A DNA stretch of 64,000 bases from Symbiodinium natans (GCA_905221605.1 CAJNDS010001447.1:690216-754215); one strand, 5' to 3'. Positions 19,303-30,869 are shown, counted from the first letter of the stretch. Numbers and translations are program-made. Notes: generated by a model not told the origin, from the sequence alone.

Positions 19303-19371
19303 CGTAGAGCTCTCAGCAGACGACACCTTCTTGAAACGTTTTTCGTTGCCGACAAGCTGCTCCAAAGCCAT
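19303..19371 (+). CDS. Paralogue B, possible exon d
   Basis: Follows TTTTTGCAG. The frame GGGYVELSADDTFLKRFSLP then TSCSKA runs to CCAT|GTAAGG at 19372. V-E-L-S-A-D-D fits a discoidin strand. A further conserved stretch to about 19460 has no settled frame. Confidence 0.4.
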
Positions 19372-19691
19372 GTAAGGGTGGCTTTTCCTCGGATCCGGAT
19401 TTGGCAGGGCGGCATAGGCAACCAGTTTGCAGTGGACCAGGCGGGGAACAGCTTCTGAGTACATTCTTTGCATCCTAGCATTGTTAGAATGACAAACGCT
19501 TCCGACACTGCAATTAATTGCAACAGTAAGAACAAGAAATAGCAACAATAGCAATACTCTTCATCACAACAGTATGAATATAGGTGATCAAAATAAGAGC
19601 ACCAAATTTAACAGCAAGGCTACTATCGTTTCCGTGTGGCAGCGTACCGAAGCTGTGGACGCCCTCTGCGTATTAAATCCTGTATAGCCTA

Positions 19692-19818
19692 AGTTTAGGG
19701 TTTAGGGTTTAGGGTTTAGGGTTTAGGGGTTTAGGGGTTTAGGGGTTTAGGGGCTTAGGGGTTTAGGGGTTTAGGGGTTTAGGGGTTTAGGGGTTTAGGG
19801 GTTTAGGGGTTTAGGGTT
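19692..19818 (+). repeat. Last interstitial telomeric array (TTTAGGG)n
   Basis: About 17 units, mostly TTTAGGGG. No telomeric array occurs in the remaining 44 kb. Confidence 0.93.
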
Positions 19819-20094
19819 GAGACGACTGTTCTGCACTTTGCGAGGGGCATGCGCACGGCAGCTCCAATTTTGGAAGACAGCGCAGATGAAAATCCCCTAG
19901 AAGTAGGGGCCATGGGGTTATAAGTAGGGTTCTAAGGGCCTATATGGGGGTAATAGGTCACATTGTTTTGGTTGCAACACTCTCTTAGCTGAACTTGGCA
20001 TAGGAAGGTGGGCCCAACTTGTAGAACGGATGCACGAAGCGAAGCTGTCCGAGAGTCTGACAGGTGCAGGCAAGTAGACGTCGCCACCCTTTCG

Positions 20095-20190
20095 CAACAC
20101 GGAACGGTGCAATCCTCAAAAAGTGCGAGGACCTACCGGAATGTGAACGCGATGCATGCCGCCTCAGACGATGCCAAACTTTTGTGTTAA
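20095..20190 (+). CDS. Paralogue B, possible further exon
   Basis: Matches A 12468-12545. The shared frame is QSSKSARTYRNV followed by AASDDAKLLC. Boundaries unresolved. Confidence 0.3.
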   Translation, partial: QHGTVQSSKSARTYRNVNAMHAASDDAKLLC

Positions 20191-20290
20191 AAACGGCGAC
20201 CCCGGACCTCTGTTCAAACCATATCTCGGAAAAAAGTCCTTCGTACGGCAAGTATGCTCAAAGAGGGTTTTGGGGCTTGGTTGAGTTCGA

Positions 20291-20400
20291 CTAGGATGCC
20301 CAGTAGCCAGTAGTACCCTTATTCCCTTTTTGTGGGGCTTATAAGCCCCCTTTAAGCAAAAAGGGCACCCTCTTTAATCCCAGGTTACTGGGCAACCTAG
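20291..20400. mobile_element. MITE-like element, family 1, copy 3
   Basis: Ends CTAGGATGCCCAGTA and TACTGGGCAACCTAG are 14/15 inverted matches. The target duplication TCGA lies at 20287-20290 and 20401-20404. Length 110 bp. Confidence 0.8.
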
Positions 20401-20450
20401 TCGAAGCCCCAAAATCTCGAGCAGCTAATTCTCTCGAGCATGTTGCGAAG

Positions 20451-20543
20451 GTGGTGATCGAGTGCTCCGATAGCCCGACGAGTTTTGGGCTTGGACAGCG
20501 CTTTGACGTGTCAGAGGCGACGACCACCCTGGAGTGTCCCTTA
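20451..20543 (+). CDS. Paralogue B, discoidin-like exon c
   Basis: Begins after TTGCGAAG and reads VVIECSDSPTSFGLGQRFDV then SEATTTLECPL, the equivalent of A 13373-13465. The contig breaks into a gap 46 bp later, so the 3' end of paralogue B is not in the sequence. Confidence 0.55.
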
Positions 20544-20589
20544 TCTACTATTTGCAAAAAGAACCCCCTCCCCCCCCCAAAAAAAAAAA

Positions 20590-20689
20590 NNNNNNNNNNN
20601 NNNNNNNNNNNNNNNNNNNNNNNNNNNNNNNNNNNNNNNNNNNNNNNNNNNNNNNNNNNNNNNNNNNNNNNNNNNNNNNNNNNNNNNNN
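20590..20689. other. Assembly gap (100 N)
   Basis: Exactly 100 N, the conventional size for a gap of unknown length. It separates paralogue B from the tandem array, so the distance and even the adjacency are not proven. Confidence 0.99.
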
Positions 20690-22408
20690 TGTGCCCCCCG
20701 AGCCCCCAATGGCAATGTTGGATGCCGAAGGTCGGTCTGACATGACCAACGTGTTGCAACATTGCCATTGGGGAAAGAGGATTTTCGACAACACTTATTG
20801 ATTTGGGACAAGGTAGGCCCTTTGCTGGAGGTTTGGAGAATGTGCCTCAAGTGAAGCCAAATCCGACCCCAGAAAGACACAAGAAGCGTAGGACACGTTT
20901 GAGTGCCCCCGCAGTTGCAATTCAGCTTGTCATGTGCAATACTTGTTCCGTTATAACGCTATTGCCAACAGTCTTAAGCGACTGCTGACAATCTTTGCGC
21001 CCGACCCAAACATGTGGTGCATGCTTTGCGTGTCTCCGCAAAATTGAAAGCACACTTGCCACGTTTCACGGCCCATTCTGGGGTCCTATTTTTGGGTCCC
21101 AAAGCGAAGCCCGAAATGGGATCTTCTCTAAGAGTTTCGAATCAGGCAGACCCAGTTTTGGGACCCAATTTCTGGCCTCAAAATGAAGGCCAAAAACTGT
21201 GCGATTTCTGATGAGAAGACACACTTAAGCTCGCCGAAATTTTGCCCGACGTGAGGACCGCTCCCGACATAAGACAATAAAAATGCACCGCTGCGTGGCA
21301 AGCGGTCGGTGGTGGGCCTTTACTTATTCATATAGGCGCCATTCAGGTTGCCACTGGGGGGGTACTCTGATGCGTCCTATGTTTCTCGTCGTTTGTCGGT
21401 CCTGAATGTGGACCCGCGCGATACCACGTTTTTCAGCGATTTTTCCAACGGGCAGCCCGAAAAAAGGCTCTGGGAGGTCCTGATGAGGTTTTGGAGCCCT
21501 TGAAGGGGATTGTGAGGCCTTACTTGAGTATTTGAAAGACTGGTAAAGCGTATAACCCTTGAGAAAGCGCGTGTAGCAGACCTGTACACGAGCACTACAC
21601 TCAAAAAATGCGGGAAAACAGCGTGTAGTACCTTGATTCCAAGTAGAAACATTACATGAACCTTAAAGTTTTGAAAAAACTATGCATTCATGTAGTACAC
21701 TGTGGTTTTTCCCCAGCGCGGAGCGTGTAGTACCAGTTTTGATGAAATTACACCCGAGGCGAAATCCAGCTTTTCCCACAGTGCGGAGCGTGTAGTATTA
21801 GTTTTCATGAAATTAGACTGGCGGAAAAATCCAGCTTTTCCTACAGCGCGGAGCATGTGACACCTGGTTTTTAATTTGCAGTTCTACAGGTCAGGGGCTT
21901 TCAAGCTTCCTGCAGACTCTGGGGCCTTCAAGCCTTTGTGTTTACAAGGGGAAATGGACTCTGTGTGAATGCAGGAAAATGCCCAAGTAATTGAAGACTG
22001 GAAGCCATGCGGGCTGGGGGAGAGGCAGGCAGCAGGTTTTGCAGGCTTGCTGTAGGGCCACTGTAGGGTCTGTAGGGGCGGCGTGCGGTGCGGCAGGGTC
22101 TGCAGGTTGCCCGCAGGCGCTGCTGGCCTGCAGGCTGCTGCAGGGTCTGCAGGCTTGCCGACAGCCTACAGACCCTGCAGCTGTAGGCTTGCTGCAGGGG
22201 TCTGCAGGCTTGCTGCATCAGGCTGCTGCAGGGCCTGCAGGCTTGCTGCAGAGTCCGCATGCTTGCTGCAGGTCTGCAGAGTCTGCAGGTTGCTGCAGTG
22301 TTACATGCAGGGTCTGCAGAACGCAGTAAGCAGCGCAGCCCGACCTTGCGAGCTACCTTGAAATCGCAAGGACTTGGAGCCTGAAGAGCCTGGAAAAGGA
22401 TGCTTGTC
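20690..22408. repeat. 1.7-kb tandem array, unit 1
   Basis: Unit of about 1,719 bp. Order inside each unit: 17-bp inverted repeat CCCCAATGGCAATGTTG (20704-20720) / complement (20757-20773); a unique 1 kb; three related blocks of about 75-80 bp each carrying CAGCGCGGAGC(G/A)TGT; then about 300 bp of TGCAGG-rich sequence. It carries more substitutions than later units and lacks an about 20-bp segment near its right end. No frame is convincingly coding. Confidence 0.9.
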
Positions 22409-24144
22409 TGTGCCCCCGAGCCCCCAATGGCAATGTTGGATGCCGAAGGTCGGTCTGACATGACCAACGTGTTGCAACATTGCCATTGGGGAAAGGGGAT
22501 TTTCGACAACACTTATTGATGTGGGACAAGGTAGGCCCTTTGCTGGGGGTTTGGAGAATGTGCCTCAAGTGAAGCCAAATCCGACCCCAGAAAGACACAA
22601 GAAGCGTAGGACACGTTTGAGTGCCCCCGCAGTTGCAATTCAGCTTGTCATGTACAACACTTGTTCCGTTTTTTACGCTATTGCCAACAGTCTTAAGCGA
22701 CCGCTGACTATCTTTGCGCCCGACCCAAACATGTGGTGCATGCTTTGCGTGTCTCCGCAAAATTGAAAGCACACTTGCCACGTTTTCACGGCCCATTCTG
22801 GGGTCCTATTTTTGGGCACCAAAGCGAAGCCCGAAATGGGATCTTCTCTAAGAGTTTCGAATCCGGCAGACCCAGTTTTGGGACCCAATTTCTGGCCTCA
22901 AAATGAAGGCCAAAAACTGTGCGATTTCTGATGAGAAGACACACTTTTGAAGCTCGCCGAAATTTTGCCCGACGTGAGGACCGCTCCCGACATAAGACAA
23001 TAAAAATGCACCGCTGCGTGGCAAGCGGTCGGTGGTGGGCCTGTACTTATTCATAAAGGCGCCATTCAGGTTGCCACTGGGGGGGTACTCTGATGCGTCC
23101 TATGTTTCTCGTCGTTTGTCGGTCCTGAATGTGGACCCGCGCGATACCACGTTTTTCAGCGGTTTTTCCAACGGGCAGCCCGCAAAAGTTGGTAAAAGGC
23201 TCTGGGAGGTCCTGATGAGGTTTTGGAGCCCTTGAAGGGGATTGTGAGGCCTTACTTGAGTATTTGAAAGACTGGTAAACCGTATAACCCTTGAGAAAGC
23301 GCGTGTAGCAGACCTGTACACGAGTACTACACTCAAAAAATGCGGGAAAACAGCGTGTAGTACCTTGATTCCGAGTAGAAACATTACATGAACCTTAAAG
23401 TTTTGAAAAAACTATGCATTCATGTAGTACACTGTGGTTTTTCCCCAGCGCGGAGCGTGTAGTACCAGTTTTGATGAAATTACACCCGAGGCGAAATCCA
23501 GCTTTTCCCACAGCGCGGAGCGTGTAGTACTAGTTTTCATGAAATTAGACTGGCGGAAAAATCCAGCTTTTCCTACAGCGCGGAGCATGTGACACCTGGT
23601 TTTTAATTTGCAGTTCTACAGGTCAGGGGCTTTCAAGCTTCCTGCAGACTCTGGGGCCTTCAAGCCTTTGTGTTTACAAGGGGAAATGGACTCTGTGTGA
23701 ATGCAGGAAAATGCCCAAGTAATTGAAGACTGGAAGCCATGCAGGCTGGGGGAGAGGCAGGCAGCAGGTTTTGCAGGCTTGCTGTAGGGTCTGTAGGGGC
23801 GGCGTGCGGCAGGGTCTGCAGGTTGCCCGCAGGCGCTGCTGGCCTGCAGGCTGCTGCAGGGTCTGCAGGCTTGCCGACAGCCTACAGACCCTGCAGCTGT
23901 AGGCTTGCTGCAGGGGTCTGCAAGCTTGCTGCGTCAGGCTGCTGCAGGGCCTGCAGGCTTGCTGCAGATTCCGCATGCTTGCTGCAGGTCTGCAGGGTCT
24001 GCAGGTTGCTGCAGTGTTACATGCAGGGTCTGCAGAACGCAGTAAGCAGCGCAGCCCGACCTTGAGAGCTACCTTGAAATTGCAAGGACTTGGAACCTGA
24101 AGAGCCTGGAAAAGGATGCTTGTCTCCGGTCACAAGCCCTTGCA
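22409..24144. repeat. 1.7-kb tandem array, unit 2
   Basis: 1,736 bp. Inverted repeat at 22422-22438 / 22475-22491. The + and - open frames of about 60-110 codons recur in every unit only because the units are nearly identical. Confidence 0.92.
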
Positions 24145-25878
24145 TGTGCCCCCGAGCCCCCAATGGCAATGTTGGATGCCGAAGGTCGGTCTGACATGAC
24201 CAACGTGTTGCAACATTGCCATTGGGGAAAGGGGATTTTCGACAACACTTATTGATTTGGGACAAGGTAGGCCCTTTGCTGGGGGTTTGGAGAATGTGCC
24301 TCAAGTGAAGCCAAATCCGACCCCAGAAAGACACAAGAAGCGTAGGACACGTTTGAGTGCCCCCGCAGTTGCAATTCAGCTTGTCATGTGCAATACTTGT
24401 TCCGTTATAACGCTATTGCCAACAGTCTTAAGCGACCGCTGACTATCTTTGCGCCCGACCCAAACATGTGGTGCATGCTTTGCGTGTCTCCGCAAAATTG
24501 AAAGCACACTTGCCACGTTTCACGGCCCATTCTGGGGTCCTATTTTTGGGCCCCAAAGCGAAGCCCGAAATGGGATCTTCTCTAAGAGTTTCGAATCAGG
24601 CAGACCCAGTTTTGGGACCCAATTTCTGGCCTCAAAATGAAGGCCAAAAACTGTGCGATTTCTGATGAGAAGACACACTTTTGAAGCTCGCCGAAATTTT
24701 GCCCGACGTGAGGACCGCTCCCGACATAAGACAATAAAAATGCACCGCTGCGTGGCAAGCGGTCGGTGGTGGGCCTGTACTTATTCATAAAGGCGCCATT
24801 CAGGTTGCCACTGGGGGGGTACTCTGATGCGTCCTATGTTTCTCGTCGTTTGTCGGTCCTGAATGTGGACCCGCGCGATACCACGTTTTTCAGCGGTTTT
24901 TCCAACGGGCAGCCCGCAAAAGTTGGAAAAAGGCTCTGGGAGGTCCTGATGAGGTTTTGGAGCCCTTGAAGGGGATTGTGAGGCCTTACTTGAGTATTTG
25001 AAAGACTGGTAAACCGTATAACCCTTGAGAAAGCGCGTGTAGCAGACCTGTACACGAGTACTACACTCAAAAAATGCGGGAAAACAGCGTGTAGTACCTT
25101 GATTCCAAGTAGAAACATTACATGAACCTTAAAGTTTTGAAAAAACTATGCATTCATGTAGTACACTGTGGTTTTTCCCCAGCGCGGAGCGTGTAGTACC
25201 AGTTTTGATGAAATTACACCCGAGGCGAAATCCAGCTTTTCCCACAGCGCGGAGCGTGTAGTACTAGTTTTCATGAAATTAGACTGGCGGAAAAATCCAG
25301 CTTTTCCTACAGCGCGGAGCATGTGACACCTGGTTTTTAATTTGCAGTTCTACAGGTCAGGGGCTTTCAAGCTTCCTGCAGACTCTGGGGCCTTCAAGCC
25401 TTTGTGTTTACAAGGGGAAATGGACTCTGTGTGAATGCAGGAAAATGCCCAAGTAATTGAAGACTGGAAGCCATGCAGGCTGGGGGAGAGGCAGGCAGCA
25501 GGTTTTGCAGGCTTGCTGTAGGGTCTGTAGGGGCGGCGTGCGGCAGGGTCTGCAGGTTGCCCGCAGGCGCTGCTGGCCTGCAGGCTGCTGCAGGGTCTGC
25601 AGGCTTGCCGACAGCCTACAGACCCTGCAGCTGTAGGCTTGCTGCAGGGGTCTGCAAGCTTGCTGCGTCAGGCTGCTGCAGGGCCTGCAGGCTTGCTGCA
25701 GATTCCGCATGCTTGCTGCAGGTCTGCAGGGTCTGCAGGTTGCTGCAGTGTTACATGCAGGGTCTGCAGAACGCAGTAAGCAGCGCAGCCCGACCTTGAG
25801 AGCTACCTTGAAATTGCAAGGACTTGGAACCTGAAGAGCCTGGAAAAGGATGCTTGTCTCCGGTCACAAGCCCTTGCG
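24145..25878. repeat. 1.7-kb tandem array, unit 3
   Basis: 1,734 bp, nearly identical to unit 4 outside the hairpin. Inverted repeat at 24158-24174 / 24211-24227. Confidence 0.92.
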
Positions 25879-27581
25879 TGTGCCCCCGAGCCCCCAATGG
25901 CAATGTTGGATGCCAACATTGCCATTGGGGAAAGGGGATTTTCGACAACACTTATTGATTTGGGACAAGGTAGGCCCTTTGCTGGGGGTTTGGAGAATGT
26001 GCCTCAAGTGAAGCCAAATCCGACCCCAGAAAGACACAAGAAGCGTAGGACACGTTTGAGTGCCCCCGCAGTTGCAATTCAGCTTGTCATGTGCAATACC
26101 TGTTCCGTTATAACGCTATTGCCAACAGTTTTAAGCGACCGCTGACTATCTTTGCGCCCGACCCAAACATGTGGTGCATGCTTTGCGTGTCTCCGCAAAA
26201 TTGAAAGCACACTTGCCACGTTTCACGGCCCATTCTGGGGTCCTATTTTTGGGCCCCAAAGCGAAGCCCGAAATGGGATCTTCTCTAAGAGTTTCGAATC
26301 AGGCAGACCCAGTTTTGGGACCCAATTTCTGGCCTCAAAATGAAGGCCAAAAACTGTGCGATTTCTGATGAGAAGACACACTTTTGAAGCTCGCCGAAAT
26401 TTTGCCCGACGTGAGGACCGCTCCCGACATAAGACAATAAAAATGCACCGCTGCGTGGCAAGCGGTCGGTGGTGGGCCTGTACTTATTCATAAAGGCGCC
26501 ATTCAGGTTGCCACTGGGGGGGTACTCTGATGCGTCCTATGTTTCTCGTCGTTTGTCGGTCCTGAATGTGGACCCGCGCGATACCACGTTTTTCAGCGGT
26601 TTTTCCAACGGGCAGCCCGCAAAAGTTGGAAAAAGGCTCTGGGAGGTCCTGATGAGGTTTTGGAGCCCTTGAAGGGGATTGTGAGGCCTTACTTGAGTAT
26701 TTGAAAGACTGGTAAACCGTATAACCCTTGAGAAAGCGCGTGTAGCAGACCTGTACACGAGTACTACACTCAAAAAATGCGGGAAAACAGCGTGTAGTAC
26801 CTTGATTCCAAGTAGAAACATTACATGAACCTTAAAGTTTTGAAAAAACTATGCATTCATGTAGTACACTGTGGTTTTTCCCCAGCGCGGAGCGTGTAGT
26901 ACCAGTTTTGATGAAATTACACCCGAGGCGAAATCCAGCTTTTCCCACAGCGCGGAGCGTGTAGTACTAGTTTTCATGAAATTAGACTGGCGGAAAAATC
27001 CAGCTTTTCCTACAGCGCGGAGCATGTGACACCTGGTTTTTAATTTGCAGTTCTACAGGTCAGGGGCTTTCAAGCTTCCTGCAGACTCTGGGGCCTTCAA
27101 GCCTTTGTGTTTACAAGGGGAAATGGACTCTGTGTGAATGCAGGAAAATGCCCAAGTAATTGAAGACTGGAAGCCATGCAGGCTGGGGGAGAGGCAGGCA
27201 GCAGGTTTTGCAGGCTTGCTGTAGGGTCTGTAGGGGCGGCGTGCGGCAGGGTCTGCAGGTTGCCCGCAGGCGCTGCTGGCCTGCAGGCTGCTGCAGGGTC
27301 TGCAGGCTTGCCGACAGCCTACAGACCCTGCAGCTGTAGGCTTGCTGCAGGGGTCTGCAAGCTTGCTGCGTCAGGCTGCTGCAGGGCCTGCAGGCTTGCT
27401 GCAGATTCCGCATGCTTGCTGCAGGTCTGCAGGGTCTGCAGGTTGCTGCAGTGTTACATGCAGGGTCTGCAGAACGCAGTAAGCAGCGCAGCCCGACCTT
27501 GAGAGCTACCTTGAAATTGCAAGGACTTGGAACCTGAAGAGCCTGGAAAAGGATGCTTGTCTCCGGTCACAAGCCCTTGCA
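25879..27581. repeat. 1.7-kb tandem array, unit 4 with hairpin-centre deletion
   Basis: 1,703 bp. The 31 bp between the arms of the inverted repeat are missing, which leaves an 18-bp perfect stem (25892-25909 / 25913-25930) with a 3-base loop ATG. The rest follows units 3 and 5. Confidence 0.93.
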
Positions 27582-27792
27582 TGTGCCCCCGAGCCCCCAA
27601 TGGCAATGTTGGATGCCGAAGGTCGGTCTGACATGACCAACGTGTTGCAACATTGCCATTGGGGAAAGGGGATTTTCGACAACACTTATTGATTTGGGAC
27701 AAGGTAGGCCCTTTGCTGGGGGTTTGGAGAATGTGCCTCAAGTGAAGCCAAAGACACAAGAAGCGTAGGACACGTTTGAGTGCCCCCGCAGT
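27582..27792. repeat. 1.7-kb tandem array, partial unit 5
   Basis: Inverted repeat at 27595-27611 / 27648-27664. It has a 14-bp internal deletion at about 27750 and then diverges abruptly after CCCCGCAGT. Confidence 0.9.
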
Positions 27793-28336
27793 AACACAGA
27801 CGTGGCTAGCGGCTGACCACCATGGAGTGCCCTGGGCCGGTCTTGCCTCGATAGGTCTTGCCAAAGTGATGTGAGCCCTCACATCTCCTTGCCGATGTAC
27901 CTTATTGGCTTGGACTCTGGAGGGGTTCCCCTTTGGCTGTCTGATGAGACTGTGCTTGTGCGCGGACATCTATCTAGGTGGGCGCAGCTGCAAGCCAGGG
28001 TGAGAGGAGGACCTTTCGCTCGGGGCTGCTCCACTGGCTGACCACCATGGAGTGCCCTGGGCCGGTCTTGGTCTTGATTGTTCTTGCTGTTAAGTCCCCA
28101 CTGGCTGACCGCCATGGGGCATACGCACGTCTTTCCTCTCCTTTGGGGAGTCTGACCTGTACCATCCCTTTGCCAATGCGGGTCTGTTATCTGTCCTTGA
28201 CGACGAGTACGGGATCCTGACTATCGAGTGATGACCTCGGTTCGAGCCGAATGATGTCGCACCAGTAGCTACTTGATGGTGGTTTTGAGAATCTGGCAGT
28301 GTCGCATTTTGCGACTCCCCGCATGCTCTGTGCTGT
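27793..28336. other. Unique stretch with a short direct duplication
   Basis: GCTGACCACCATGGAGTGCC and the following 14 bases occur twice (about 27813 and 28038). Possibly the 5' region of the copia relic that follows, but no LTR or primer-binding site was found. Confidence 0.35.
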
Positions 28337-28544
28337 ATGATTGCACCGGGACTTCAACGACGACTTCGAGTACTGAGTGCGTGGGGTTACCTAGTAGTTC
28401 AGCGCCTTTGCTTGCTTTGTTGCTTCTGTTTCTTTGTTTCTTGGGTGGTTGCGTGGTGTTTTTGGTGGTTTGCGCGCGCTGACTTCGTTTCACCCGTTAC
28501 GTCGAGCCCAACAAGACCGGCCTACTGTGCTACTGATGTAGTAA

Positions 28545-29975
28545 AGGGGCGTCAGTCCAAAAAAAAAAACAAAAAGCCCATAGACATCATCAGACACTTG
28601 GAGGACGAAATTGCCAAGGCGGAAATCAAGTTGAGCAACTTCCCCGAGTTGAAGCTCTCCGAAGCAGATCGCTGTTCCATCCTGCTACAGGCCGTTTCAC
28701 ATCCGGCGAGACAGTATGTGGCGCTGCACGGCAACGCCAACAGCTGGAGTGAGCTCACGAAGAGCCTCAAGTATTTCGAAGAACAGCTGAAGATGTGCGA
28801 CGTGCCGACTGCAGCCAACCGTGGAATGGACGGCAAGCTTTGCGACCTTGCGGCAAGCATGGTCATGTGGCAAAGGATGCTGGTCACGACAGCGTGAGGC
28901 TGGTGAGAAGGGCGGCAAAGGCGGCAAGGGCGGCCAGGGAGAGTCGAAGAGTGGAAAGGGCACTGGTGGCCCTAAAGGACAAAGGTCGCCCACTCCGAAG
29001 GGCGCCCCTCGCTCTCCAACGCCGAAAGGAAAGCCCACCTCCAAGGGAGAAAAGGGTGCAAAGGGAAAGAAGGGCGAAGGAAAGGGCAAAGGAAAGAAGC
29101 AGAAGAAGAAGAACCGCGCCCGGGCTATGGGAGAACCAGAGTCCGAGGCGCAAGCAGAGCCTACACAGAGTGTGATGGCGATGCGCTTTGCCCAACGAAG
29201 TCCTGAACTGAGCCTTTCTGAGTCGTCTGAGCGTAGGGTAGGTTTTTCACTCGACAAGCAACGTTTGGGACCTGTTAGCAACTCTTTGACTGCAGGGGAT
29301 GTAGAGCGCATCTGCGCCAGCTTTCAGCTAGAACCGAGAGACGTTTGGTTAGTGGATTCTGGAGCCACGTGTCACGTGGTTTCCTCGGAACACCTCAGCG
29401 GATTCAGGGTGGTCAAGAAGCACGAGAGAGAGGTCACTCTGTACAACGCTTCAGGGGGGAAGATCCCCGTATCGGGCGTCGTCGACTTAGAGGTCGTCTT
29501 CGGTGATTGTAGCCTTCTTTTGACTGAGGTTCTCGTTGCGGAAGTGACGTTTAACGCCATTAGTCCCTGGGCGGCGGTGGAGAAAGGATGGAGAACGTAT
29601 CTCTACAAAACCGGGTCTAGGTTGTACAAAGGGAAACGCAACGTGAAACTTGTATCCGCTAATCGGGCCTGGTGGGCTTTGAGCGGGGGTCGCCGCCAGA
29701 AAGCGGGGAAAAGTCGTTCTCCGCGCCAGCCTTCGGTTGTTAAGCCACAGCCAGGACCGAGCATCCTCAAGAAAGCGACGACAGAAGGAAGGAAGGCTGA
29801 AGTCGAGAAGCCACAAGGAAGGGAGAGCGGTGATTGCCGGCATGCTTTGCTTGAGACGCCGTTTGCTTTCTTGCTGCGAGGGCTTAGAGCCGAAGTATCC
29901 CCGAAAGTGGTCCCTGAAGTGCCTCAAGAATGCACGAAAACACCCCGAAAGTGCCCGAAAACACCCTGAAAGTGC
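28545..29975 (+). pseudogene. Copia-type gag-protease relic, frameshifted
   Basis: Three pieces can be read. A helical gag segment at about 28545-28810 has the LTKSLKYFEEQLK pattern. A CX2CX4HX4C zinc knuckle at about 28848-28892 is split by two single-base losses, so it lies in different frames. A Lys/Gly-rich linker leads into an aspartic protease with DSGATCHVV at about 29352. The protease frame (28821-29969, 382 codons) ends in degenerate KTPRKCPKTP repeats without integrase or reverse transcriptase. No LTRs were seen. The lineage differs from the intact element at 42972, whose protease motif is DSGADIS. It is not expected to be functional. Confidence 0.75.
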
Positions 29976-30054
29976 CCGAAATGCTTCAAGAAGTGCCCAA
30001 AGAACAGCCCAAACGAACCCCTCAACTCATTAGGAAGCCTGTTGAAAGGCCCCC

Positions 30055-30155
30055 TCGGCATGTTGTGGCATGTTTTGCGGCATGTTTATTGGCATGTTTT
30101 GCGGCATGTTTATCGGCATGTGGTGCGGCATGTTTTTCGGCATGGTGTGTTGCAT
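30055..30155 (+). repeat. GGCATGTTTT-type minisatellite
   Basis: Seven irregular units of GGCATGTTT(T/A)(G/T)C. Open frames rich in RHV or ACF across it are artefacts. Confidence 0.75.
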
Positions 30156-30303
30156 TTGTTGATTTTGGACGAACTTGGGAAAGTGCGGAGATCGCACTCC
30201 AGAGCGGTGATTGTTCCGAAAGCCTTAAAGCAGTTTGTGTTTCCAAGCAAGCTTTGCCCGAGCGGTGTAACGAGTTTTCCTTTGGTGAAGATCGTTTGCG
30301 TAA

Positions 30304-30533
30304 CCATGGGCGCCAGGGCAGCCACAACAGACGACGCTCCTCGGAGCGGTCACCCCGGCGCGAAGCGATACGCCGGAGTTTTACCCGGAGATCCGCGAGG
30401 CGGAGGAATTGGAGCGTATGACTTTGGCGGAATTACAACAGCGCCAACAGATGGCAGCTGCATCTCGTGTTTGGCTCAAGTGCGAAGTGAAAAAGAGACA
30501 GCTGCGCGAGCTCTGCTTTTCACAATCCCCGTA
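30304..30533 (+). CDS. Possible helical coding fragment
   Basis: An open frame without an early ATG contains SDTPEFYPEIREAEELERMT then LAELQQRQQMAAASRVWLKC and stops at TAA. The heptad-like charged pattern suggests a real helix, perhaps from the same decayed element. Not recognised. Confidence 0.25.
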
Positions 30534-30534
30534 A

Positions 30535-30785
30535 TGGTGGTCCGTGGTCCGTGTGGTGGTGGTCCGTGGTGGTGGTCCCGTGGTGGTGGTCTCGTGGTGG
30601 TGGTCCCGTGGTGGTGGTCGTTCGTGGCAGTGGTCCCGTGGTGGTGGTCCATGGTGGTGGCCCGTGGTGGTGGGCCTTGGTGGTGGTTCCAGGTGGGGTC
30701 TGTGTGGTGGTGGTCTCGTGGTGGATGGTGTGGTCCCGTGGTGGTGGTCCCGTGGTGGTCCCGCGGTGGTGGTCGCGTGGCGGTT
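30535..30785 (+). repeat. GTGGTGGTCC-type satellite
   Basis: About 250 bp of irregular GTGGTGGTC(C/T)(C/A)GTG units. Confidence 0.92.
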
Positions 30786-30869
30786 CTATTATTACGGCTA
30801 TAAATATCAGTACTGATAGTAATATCAATATTCATATTAATATTATATGAAATCATCGAGCGCAGGGCT

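Noticed and set aside
20803..26368. Recurrent 60-110-codon frames in each array unit
   Set aside because: Present in every unit because units are nearly identical; they break with small indels (unit 1 against others), and no codon constraint is visible.
20690..27792. CRISPR array
   Set aside because: Unit length of 1.7 kb, no spacers, and a eukaryotic context.
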